Positions 26,344 through 33,449 of a DNA stretch of 64,000 nt are shown here, piece by piece. The translations under genes and the position numbers were made by a program. Origin of the DNA: Marisimplicoccus sp038147335 (GTDB taxonomy: Bacteria > Bacteroidota > Bacteroidia > Flavobacteriales > Flavobacteriaceae); contig JAYQTK010000006.1 in NCBI GenBank assembly GCA_038147335.1, positions 1 to 64,000 of the forward strand. Direction: 5' to 3'. The notes under the pieces were generated by a model. It did not search any database and was not told the DNA's origin. It saw only the letters and a list, made by a program, of their open reading frames with translations. Within the stretch, counting starts at the first letter, position 1; every line of letters begins with the position of its first letter.

Positions 26344-27150
26344 TTATTCAGGCTTAATTTCCAACAACAACTCATCTGAACTCATCCCTGTAAAAATTCC
26401 AAAACCATTATTAATACCTGAAATTGGTGTAGAAAAATTTTGTGATGATGTTTCCTGATCTTCATACAACAATGCATAATCAGGGTTAATGTGATAAAGT
26501 ATAATACGATGGGTCCCATAGTAAGAAAAACTTCGAAATGGAATTTCATACGTACTACCCTGAGTGGGTCTATTAAGAAACAAAACAGGAGGTGGTTGAT
26601 CCCCTATTAATATCGGTTCAGGATTTTCCTCGATATTTTCAACAACTACTATATAATTTGAAGAGTCTGGATTACTCCAGCTAATTTCAACTGGATCTGG
26701 AAGATCACCGAATCCAGCTCCAAGGCCGTTTAATGGATTTACTCTTCTTATTATCATCTCTGATACCGATTGCGTTAAGTTTAAAGGCTTCTCTGGTATT
26801 ATTGTAGAGGCACTTACTTCTTTATCATTAAAAATAAAATTAAGGTCATATTTTTTTCCATCTTCAATGGTCAGTGTGCTATCAACATATCGACCATCTC
26901 CAATTGGTGAAAGAGAGTAGATATTATTATTATTACTAACCTTAATATTAAGAGAATTAATATCTTCATTAGAGTATTCTACTCCTTCCAAGAAAGGTAC
27001 TTGTCTACTAATCTTAAGGTTAATAATATCATTTGCTAGTAAGTATCCCTCTATTACAGGAACATCTTCAAAATATGAGCTGTTCTCATCTTTTACACAC
27101 CCTAAAATAAGTAAACTAACTAATATTGATGTTTTATAGTATAATTTCAT
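26344..27150 (-). CDS. DUF4249-type lipoprotein, TonB receptor partner
   Basis: This 268-residue protein has a lipoprotein signal (MKLYYKTSILVSLLILGC, Cys18). A beta-rich domain follows, with VPVIEGYLLANDIINLKISR, GRYVDSTLTIEDGKKYDL and SASTIIPEKP, the layout of DUF4249. Proteins of this family pair with an adjacent TonB receptor and probably form its outer-face lid or substrate-binding part. Its ATG follows the receptor stop after 1 base, so they are co-translated. The ligand is unknown. It is the last gene of the module controlled by the nearby LytTR system. Confidence 0.82.
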   Translation of the reverse strand: MKLYYKTSILVSLLILGCVKDENSSYFEDVPVIEGYLLANDIINLKISRQVPFLEGVEYSNEDINSLNIKVSNNNNIYSLSPIGDGRYVDSTLTIEDGKKYDLNFIFNDKEVSASTIIPEKPLNLTQSVSEMIIRRVNPLNGLGAGFGDLPDPVEISWSNPDSSNYIVVVENIEENPEPILIGDQPPPVLFLNRPTQGSTYEIPFRSFSYYGTHRIILYHINPDYALLYEDQETSSQNFSTPISGINNGFGIFTGMSSDELLLEIKPE

Positions 27151-27151
27151 T

Positions 27152-29623
27152 TTATCTAAGTTTTAGTGAAAGTGTAATATTTGGCATTATTCCTAAGTAA
27201 TTTATTTGAGTCTCAACTATTCCTCCATCAACAACTTGATACTGATTATACCAACTGTTTTTTCGATTATATAAGTTAAATATTGAGAACCCAATATATC
27301 CTATTTCATTTCGCTCTTTAGAGCTATAAATATTGTAATTGGCTGAGACATCAAGTCGATGGTAATCTGGAAAACGTAATCCATTCTTGGCTGTGGTAGT
27401 GAAATAATCCTGAGTAGAACCATCTAAAAGTGTAGGAGAGTATGTTCCTGAGGGTCCTGTGTAAGGTCGACCTGTTGCAAATATCCAAGTAGCTGAGAAA
27501 TTCCAACGTTTGTTTTTATATAACCCTACAGCCTTAAATTCATGATTTACATCTTGATATGCAGGAAAATCATCATCACCATAGATATCAAATTGGTTAC
27601 GGGCCTCTCCAAGCGTATAACTAATCCAACCGTTTATTTTTCCAAATTTCTTTTGTGCTAGAAACTCAATTCCCCTAGTATAACCACTACCATTATAAAA
27701 GTTCTCGCTATAATCTAATTCTCGTAAAGAGGTATTATACCTTAAAGAGTATTCAGACAACCCATCAAGTTTTTTATAATATCCCTCTGCGCTAAAAAGA
27801 TAATCCTTTGTCTCATATGTAAGGCCTGCTATATAATGAGTTGCAGAACTAACAGGAATATTTTCCCCATTTGAAAGAATCCAAAAATCTCTACTTCCAG
27901 ATGTAATATCCTCTCTAACAACCCTATTAGCAAACTGATAATATTTTCCATAAGCTCCTTTAAATGAAAGTTTATCAGATGGATTAATAACTACAGAAGC
28001 TCTGGGCTCAAAATATGTTTCTTTTGTTACATCAAAATAACTGGTTCTAATACCAGATTCAATTTGAATTTTATTATTATTTAATTTGATTTTACCTTGA
28101 AGGTACCCACCTACAAGCAAACCCTTATCATCGCGGTTAATAATAGAAATAGTGTCATTTTGTGTATATGAATATTCTATATCATAATTTGATCCAAATG
28201 TTCCAAATTGCAATTGTGTGTCTTTTGATAAATCCCACTGATAATCTGATTTAAAACTAAAATCTTTAAGGTCGTTATCTTCATTTATACCCGAATTAAA
28301 ATTATTGGAATTACCATTATTAAAAACAATATTACCTTCTCGATCACGATCTCTTTGACTATAATAATTTGAATAGCTAAAAATTGTGTTACCATATAGT
28401 TTTGGTGACCATTTTCTAGACCATTTGAAACTACTTCCAAGATTTCCATAATTTGTGAGATCAATGATATTTACATTAAAGTTAATACCTCTATCTGCTA
28501 AAAAAGATGGAGTGTCAACTCCAAAACCATCATCCAATTTATCTGTTCCGTTAAAAAAACTTAATGAAAATTGATCCTTATCATTGGGACGGAAAGTAAG
28601 TTTTCCATTAAGATCATAAAAATATGATGTAAATGTAGTTTCTTCAACACTAAAACCTCTTCCTCTAGCTCTGCCTAAAAGACCTCCTTGCTGAGTTTGT
28701 GTTGAGCTTTCAGAACTATCCTCGTTGAATTGATCAAAAATGTTATTATAAATAGGTCCTTTATATGATCTTCTATATGCAACTATAGATGAAAACTTAT
28801 CGCCAATTGGGATTTCCACAAATGCGTTGAAACTAAGCAAGCTTAGGTCTCCTCCAATATTAAAGTTTTTTTGATTTCCATCTTTTCCTGTAATTTCTGT
28901 GACACTTGACAAACGACCTCCAAATCTTGATTCAAATCCACCTTTATATAATTGTACATCTTTAATGGCATTTGAGTTGAAAGCACTATAAAATCCATAT
29001 AAATGATCTACATGATAAATAGTAAATCCGTCATAAACTATAAGATTTTGATCTGGTGTACCTCCCCTAACATACATTCCAGACGAAGACTCATTACTGC
29101 CAGAAACACCAGGCATTAATTGAAATGAACGCATAATGTCTTTTTCTCCAATACTTGGCAACTGTGCTATCTTTTTTGGTGTCATCTTAATTGTGCTGAC
29201 ATCGAATCTGTTTATTTTCATTAATTCTTCTCTTTCTGCTACCACTTCTACTGCGTCTAATGAAATAGATGAGGGCTCAATCTCTATGACTAAATTTGTT
29301 TTCGACATTCTGGGGGATAGAGCAAATTCCATATCGTCATATCCTATATAATTAATTAATAATATGGATGTATCGCTTGGGACTTCATTTAAAGTAAAAT
29401 AACCATCCATATTAGTTGTTGCTCCATCATTAGTTCCCTTAATTAAAACTGATGCAAAAGGGAGAGACTCTCCAGTCTGAGAATCTTTGATAATACCTGA
29501 TAAGGTAAAGTTAAAAGCCTCTGGGGAGTCAATTTGATTTTGAGCAATTGAAGAAATAGAACTAAGCATTACACCTAGGTAGATAAATCTAAAAACTAGT
29601 TTTTTTATAAAGGTTGGCATCAT
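27152..29623 (-). CDS. TonB-dependent receptor with carboxypeptidase-regulatory-like domain
   Basis: This 823-residue outer-membrane transporter has a signal peptide and a carboxypeptidase-regulatory-like domain (about residues 38-120, GIIKDSQTGESLPFASVLIKG). A plug domain (about 140-245, with SIGEKDIMRSFQLMPGV and YVRGGTPDQNLIVYDG) precedes a 22-strand barrel ending in a Phe-free MPNITLSLKLR. It is not SusC-like in length and has no SusD beside it; a DUF4249 lipoprotein is the partner. It imports an unknown nutrient using TonB energy. The motif SDKLSFKGAYGKYYQFANR is typical of this receptor group. Confidence 0.9.
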   Translation of the reverse strand: MMPTFIKKLVFRFIYLGVMLSSISSIAQNQIDSPEAFNFTLSGIIKDSQTGESLPFASVLIKGTNDGATTNMDGYFTLNEVPSDTSILLINYIGYDDMEFALSPRMSKTNLVIEIEPSSISLDAVEVVAEREELMKINRFDVSTIKMTPKKIAQLPSIGEKDIMRSFQLMPGVSGSNESSSGMYVRGGTPDQNLIVYDGFTIYHVDHLYGFYSAFNSNAIKDVQLYKGGFESRFGGRLSSVTEITGKDGNQKNFNIGGDLSLLSFNAFVEIPIGDKFSSIVAYRRSYKGPIYNNIFDQFNEDSSESSTQTQQGGLLGRARGRGFSVEETTFTSYFYDLNGKLTFRPNDKDQFSLSFFNGTDKLDDGFGVDTPSFLADRGINFNVNIIDLTNYGNLGSSFKWSRKWSPKLYGNTIFSYSNYYSQRDRDREGNIVFNNGNSNNFNSGINEDNDLKDFSFKSDYQWDLSKDTQLQFGTFGSNYDIEYSYTQNDTISIINRDDKGLLVGGYLQGKIKLNNNKIQIESGIRTSYFDVTKETYFEPRASVVINPSDKLSFKGAYGKYYQFANRVVREDITSGSRDFWILSNGENIPVSSATHYIAGLTYETKDYLFSAEGYYKKLDGLSEYSLRYNTSLRELDYSENFYNGSGYTRGIEFLAQKKFGKINGWISYTLGEARNQFDIYGDDDFPAYQDVNHEFKAVGLYKNKRWNFSATWIFATGRPYTGPSGTYSPTLLDGSTQDYFTTTAKNGLRFPDYHRLDVSANYNIYSSKERNEIGYIGFSIFNLYNRKNSWYNQYQVVDGGIVETQINYLGIMPNITLSLKLR

Positions 29624-29662
29624 TTTAAGATGTTTAAATATTTACTTTAATTGATTTCTGTG

Positions 29663-29749
29663 TTAGCAAGACGATAATAGAAACCAGATAAAAATTATTG
29701 TTGTCGAGTAAACTTGCATTATAATAACTATCCAAAGCAGGAAAATCAT
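29663..29749 (-). CDS. Possible 28-residue hydrophobic peptide
   Basis: An ATG 5 bases after the stop of the CpxP-like gene opens a 28-codon frame, MIFLLWIVIIMQVYSTTIIF then IWFLLSSC. It would be one or two short membrane spans. It lies in the 131-base gap before the TonB receptor, in the same direction. Spacing supports translation; there is no homology evidence. Chance hydrophobic frames are easy in AT-rich DNA. Confidence 0.22.
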   Translation of the reverse strand: MIFLLWIVIIMQVYSTTIIFIWFLLSSC

Positions 29750-29754
29750 TTTAT

Positions 29755-30270
29755 TCATTGTCTCATTTCCAATAAATCCTGAAAATTATTTTGTTTTTGA
29801 TATTTCAACCATTTTTTATTTTGTTTTTCAGACAAAATACTTTCTAAAGATTTATTCAAAACTTTTTTATACTCATCTGCTTCCTGCCTAATTGGAGGAA
29901 TAATTTCTTTTAGCATATTTCTCACTTCGCTCATTTGAGTTCTATCTCTATTTTGGATAGCTATTTGAATATTTTTAGAAAACTCTATTTTTAAGTCTTC
30001 AAGTGTTTTAGAATGTATAACTAAAAGTTCATCCATTTTAGCATTGTAATCCTGTAATTGTTTTACTATCTCTTTAGTTGTAGATTCTTTAGTAATTTTT
30101 AGTTTTTTAATCACTTTTTGAGCATCATGTTTAATGATTCCTGCTATTTCTTCTGGATTAAACTCTCGATTTAAAAAAACTCCTGGATTTGTTTGAGCTA
30201 AAAGTGTAGATCCAAAAACAGTAAAGAATGATAATGTAAAGACTAAAAAAAATTTATGTGTTGTTTTCAT
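29755..30270 (-). CDS. Exported helical protein, possibly Spy/CpxP-like
   Basis: This protein of about 171 residues has a clear signal peptide (MKTTHKFFLVFTLSFFTVFGSTLLAQ) when started at ATG 30270. The ATG at 30291 overlaps the upstream gene. The mature part is charged and helical, with EEIAGIIKHDAQKVIKKLKI, IPPIRQEADEYKKVL and ILSEKQNKKWLKYQK. The last piece resembles the hinge of Spy/CpxP-type periplasmic proteins, in which helices bind unfolded protein or metal. That link is weak. It lies in the operon between a lipoprotein and the TonB receptor. Confidence 0.65.
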   Translation of the reverse strand: MKTTHKFFLVFTLSFFTVFGSTLLAQTNPGVFLNREFNPEEIAGIIKHDAQKVIKKLKITKESTTKEIVKQLQDYNAKMDELLVIHSKTLEDLKIEFSKNIQIAIQNRDRTQMSEVRNMLKEIIPPIRQEADEYKKVLNKSLESILSEKQNKKWLKYQKQNNFQDLLEMRQ

Positions 30271-30287
30271 ATTTTTTGTTATTAAGT

Positions 30288-31154
30288 TCAATTTTGAGTG
30301 CAGGAACTAACATCAATTTCGCTGTATAAATTTGGGTCGTGGTTTGGGTCTTCGACCGTGTTAGCCATCATTGAAATTTTAACAATTTCATCACTTGTAG
30401 AAAAACAAAGTTGGTGAAAGTTGTCGTTGTCATCTATATCTGCTATCGAAATAGGCACATGCTGTGTTAGGACTCCTGAGGTTTCAGAATAGCCAACATA
30501 GTACTGAAATAAGTCAGATTCGGCATCACCACTAATATAGGGTGTAACGCCGCCATTCCAAGCAACTTGAATCGTTTGTGTTCCTGAATTACATTCATTC
30601 AAGCTACCATCAATTCTTTGTGCAAAAAATAAACTTGGTCCATCAGCAAGGGGTATAATATTCCTGGTAGTGACTCCGTTTAGATTTATGGTTTCGGAAC
30701 AAACAGACTCTCCAGATATAGTATTAGTTGTAAATAAATCACCTACAACTCTAACTTCAACAGGTGGGTTGGTAATAGCAGTACCAAATTCACCTAACAG
30801 AAGTACAGTTCTATTTTCTCCGTTTTCATTAGCTGGAGCCAAAGAAACACAAGTAGGGATGTGTATATTTCCAAGGCTATCTAAAACTTCAAAATCAGTT
30901 TCAGATAAACTACGTTCATCTAATGGAAATTTAAAATTAACAGGCATTCCATCTAATTGGTCTCCTAGTTGATTACACAACAATAGACTTGGTAGTGCAT
31001 TATCAAGTCCAAAAAAACCCGACACAAGAACATCTTGTATATCTGTTATACTATATTCTTCTGTGCTATCATTATTAACTTGTTCTTGAGGCTCCTCATT
31101 TTTGTTACATGAAAACAAAAGGATTACTGCAAATAAATTAATTAGATTTCTCAT
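30288..31154 (-). CDS. Hypothetical lipoprotein of the TonB module
   Basis: This 288-residue protein starts with a lipoprotein signal (MRNLINLFAVILLFSC, Cys16) followed by an acidic linker. The mature part is beta-rich with scattered cysteines (LLLCNQLGDQL, HIPTCVSLAPANENG, ESVCSETINLNG, SLNECNSGTQTIQVAWNGG, VSSCTQN). I do not recognise the family. The repeated Cys pattern and final Cys suggest disulfides in an exposed binding protein. It is the first gene of the lipoprotein-CpxP-like-TonB receptor-DUF4249 operon, and a TAnnTTTG element lies 27 bases upstream. Confidence 0.65.
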   Translation of the reverse strand: MRNLINLFAVILLFSCNKNEEPQEQVNNDSTEEYSITDIQDVLVSGFFGLDNALPSLLLCNQLGDQLDGMPVNFKFPLDERSLSETDFEVLDSLGNIHIPTCVSLAPANENGENRTVLLLGEFGTAITNPPVEVRVVGDLFTTNTISGESVCSETINLNGVTTRNIIPLADGPSLFFAQRIDGSLNECNSGTQTIQVAWNGGVTPYISGDAESDLFQYYVGYSETSGVLTQHVPISIADIDDNDNFHQLCFSTSDEIVKISMMANTVEDPNHDPNLYSEIDVSSCTQN

Positions 31155-31181
31155 AAACGCACTTTAATTTTTTTATGAAAC

Positions 31182-31189
31182 CAAAATTA
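31182..31189 (-). promoter_or_regulatory. -7 promoter element of the TonB module operon
   Basis: The minus strand reads TAATTTTG, a perfect TAnnTTTG match, 27 bases before the lipoprotein ATG. The 138-base gap between this operon and the response regulator gene would hold any LytTR binding sites, but no clear direct repeat is visible. Confidence 0.45.
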
Positions 31190-31292
31190 TAGGTTACAGT
31201 TTCAAAAAAATAATATGTTATACTAGCATAAAAAAAGTGTCGACGAACAGATACTATTTATCGAAGTTTAATTTTAGTAAATAAGTTCTTAA

Positions 31293-31994
31293 CTAAACGC
31301 CTAAGTGTTTAAGTACAGATTCTTTATATGATTCTCCTATTGGTAGACGTACTTCACCTATAATAACTTTTGTTTTTTGTAAGGTTTTTATAAAGTCAAT
31401 ATTGACAATATAGGATCTGTGTATGCGAATAAAGTTTGGTGATAATTTTTCAAGTATATTTTTAAAACTGGATAAAGTAAGCAAAGATTTTTTACTGTCT
31501 TTAATATGGATTTTAACATAATCTTTCAACCCCTCTATATACTGTATATCTTTTAAATTAACTTTGATGTTTTCATACTCAGATTTAATAAAAATATAAT
31601 CTTTTGAATCTTGTATTTTTTTAATGGGTTTTTTTAGTTTTAACTCGTGTTTTTCTTGAGCTTTATTTACAGCTTTAATAAATCTATTAAATCGAATAGG
31701 TTTAACTAAATAATCTGTTGCATTAAGTTCAAAGCCTTCAATGGCATGTTCTGAATAGGCTGTGGTAAAAATAAATTGTGGGATATTGTCAATAGTTTTA
31801 ACTAACTCTAAACCTGATAGATTGGGCATTTTAATATCCAAAAAAATCAAATCTATTTGATGTTCTTTTAAGATATTTATTGCTTTAAGTGCACTATTAC
31901 ATTTCGCAACGATGTTTAAAGACTCAATTTTATTTATGTAGTTTTCAATTACATCTGATGCTAGTGGTTCGTCATCTACAATTAAACATCTCAA
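31293..31994 (-). CDS. LytTR-family response regulator
   Basis: This 233-residue regulator has a receiver domain (about residues 1-120: IVDDEPLASDVIENY, phospho-acceptor Asp in LIFLDIKMPNLSG, FTTAYSEHAIEGFELNATDYLVKP). A LytTR DNA-binding domain follows at about 140-230 (DIQYIEGLKDYVKIHIKD, FIRIHRSYIVNIDFI). It is partnered with the kinase encoded 3 bases upstream. The likely target is the lipoprotein/TonB receptor operon that follows. The receiver Asp and Lys are intact, so it should be phosphorylated. Confidence 0.92.
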   Translation of the reverse strand: MRCLIVDDEPLASDVIENYINKIESLNIVAKCNSALKAINILKEHQIDLIFLDIKMPNLSGLELVKTIDNIPQFIFTTAYSEHAIEGFELNATDYLVKPIRFNRFIKAVNKAQEKHELKLKKPIKKIQDSKDYIFIKSEYENIKVNLKDIQYIEGLKDYVKIHIKDSKKSLLTLSSFKNILEKLSPNFIRIHRSYIVNIDFIKTLQKTKVIIGEVRLPIGESYKESVLKHLGV

Positions 31995-31997
31995 AAT

Positions 31998-32987
31998 TTA
32001 ATCTAGTTTTAGTTTTAGGTTAACAGTAAAGTTATTGTTTTTTTCAAAGGTTTGAAGGTTGTGCCTATCAGGATATAATATTTTAAGTTGATCAAGAGTA
32101 TTCTTCATACCTACTCCTTTACCTTCTTTTTCTAGAGGTTTAGCGCCAATTAAATTTGTACAGTTAAATTCTAACTCTTCTTCTTTTATATCTATATCAA
32201 TGCTTATATCAGTTTTACCCTCTAAATCTACTCCATGTTTAAAAGCATTTTCGATATAAGATATAAATAGTAGTGGACGTATTTTTTGATCATTTATATT
32301 CCCTTTTATAGAAAGATTAATCTTTGCATTTTTGATAAGCCTCATTCTTTGTAAAGCGATAAAATTTTTAATATACTCTATGTCTTCTTTTAACAATACA
32401 AAATCATTATTGGCCTTGTATATCATATAACGCATTAATTCAGAAAGTGTTAAAATAGCTTCTGGTGCGTCGTCTGATTTTTTAAAAGATAGAGAGTATA
32501 TACTATTTAAAGAGTTAAATAAAAAATGAGGATTTAACTGATTTTTTAGTACCTGAAGCTCCGTTAAATTTTTTTGATGCTCTATTTTCTTTTTATTTTT
32601 TTCATCAATACTCCATTGTTGATAAATTCGAATAGCTGTTCCTAAAACAATGTTTATAATTGGAAAAAAAACTAATGCTGCTGTTCTATTCACTGAAGAT
32701 ATAGGAGCAAAGCTTGGGAATAGAGTTTCAATTAAATACTTTGAGGATGCAATCGTTAGCATTACACAAAAGAAATAGGCTAATTTTTGATTTTTCAATA
32801 ATAAGCGAGGTACTAAAAAAGAATAGTTTAGATAAAAAATTGCTATTGCATAAGCAATTCTGTAAAACACATTTGATACTAATTCCCCTGTTTGAAATAA
32901 TGCATAGTTTGATAGAATAAAAATTAGTATCAACCATGCTATTAGATGAAATAGAGTATGTTTTCTATGTTTTAATTCTAAAGTCAA
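31998..32987 (-). CDS. LytS/YehU-type sensor histidine kinase
   Basis: This 329-residue membrane kinase has four predicted membrane spans in the first 130 residues (for example HLIAWLILIFILSNYALF and LAYFFCVMLTIASSKYLI). The H-box is QLNPHFLFNSLNSIYSLSF, and a GHKL ATPase part includes SYIENAFKHGVDL and GKGVGMKNTLDQLKILY. This is the two-component type that pairs with LytTR regulators in Bacteroidota. The start is a TTG; no in-frame ATG lies near it, so the exact first residue is uncertain. The sensed signal is unknown and there is no separate ligand domain. Confidence 0.88.
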   Translation of the reverse strand: MTLELKHRKHTLFHLIAWLILIFILSNYALFQTGELVSNVFYRIAYAIAIFYLNYSFLVPRLLLKNQKLAYFFCVMLTIASSKYLIETLFPSFAPISSVNRTAALVFFPIINIVLGTAIRIYQQWSIDEKNKKKIEHQKNLTELQVLKNQLNPHFLFNSLNSIYSLSFKKSDDAPEAILTLSELMRYMIYKANNDFVLLKEDIEYIKNFIALQRMRLIKNAKINLSIKGNINDQKIRPLLFISYIENAFKHGVDLEGKTDISIDIDIKEEELEFNCTNLIGAKPLEKEGKGVGMKNTLDQLKILYPDRHNLQTFEKNNNFTVNLKLKLD

Positions 32988-33022
32988 AATTTAGTTATTA
33001 TTATAAATTTAAAAATTTAAAG

Positions 33023-33071
33023 CACCCCGATACTTTTTCTTAGAAAAAAACTTTTAACCAATGCCGGGGTG
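33023..33071. repeat. Inverted repeat with G+C-rich stem in AT-rich DNA
   Basis: CACCCCG at 33023-33029 pairs with CGGGGTG at 33065-33071. Inside the 35-base loop a second pairing TTTTTCT/AGAAAAA can form. The stem has no U run on the plus strand and is not between convergent genes, so it is not an ordinary terminator. It could be a structured RNA or the remains of a terminator from a lost gene. Confidence 0.4.
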
Positions 33072-33401
33072 TTCAAATCAAACTAACTACATATGAAAAT
33101 TTATAAGTTTATAATCACAATTTTTTCAAATTTATAAGAGTCTGTTTTTTGAACGAAATAAGATATACTTAATAAGTAAAAAAGATGATCAGTAAGGGAT
33201 TTTTATAGATGAAGCATTAATTAGATTAAAAAAGTTGAAATATTATAAATTATAATATTTAGTTAAATGTTAATAGTTAGTCACACAATAGCCACAAAAA
33301 CTATCACAAAGTTCAATAACATTACATATCTTGCCAAATTAATTTATTTGCAAAATCCCAACATTTATAGGGGTTTTCACAGTATTATACATTAAACTAA
33401 A

Positions 33402-33432
33402 TTGCTTAATTCGACGTTATTAAGTAATTTTG
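33402..33432 (+). promoter_or_regulatory. uvrA promoter, -33 TTG and -7 TAATTTTG
   Basis: TTG at 33402-33404 is followed after 20 bases by TAATTTTG at 33425-33432. This is the classic flavobacterial layout of -33 TTG and -7 TAnnTTTG. The same TTG could be misread as the uvrA start codon. The ATG at 33450, 17 bases beyond the element, is therefore the proper start. Confidence 0.65.
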
Positions 33433-33449
33433 CATTTTTTAAAGGCTTA

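Larger units (their letters stand above)
32988..33449. other. 462-base intergenic region with hairpin, micro-frame and uvrA promoter
   Basis: This is the longest gene-free stretch in the window, between the divergent kinase and uvrA genes. It holds a G+C-rich hairpin (33023-33071), a 14-codon signal-peptide-like frame cut short at 33093-33137, a 21-base perfect AT palindrome (33239-33259), and the uvrA promoter (33402-33432). I see no tRNA or longer gene. It may be the scar of a lost exported-protein gene. Confidence 0.5.

Noticed and set aside
33239..33259. Perfect 21-base AT palindrome as an operator
   Set aside because: It consists only of A and T in an extremely AT-rich gap, and no regulator can be tied to it.
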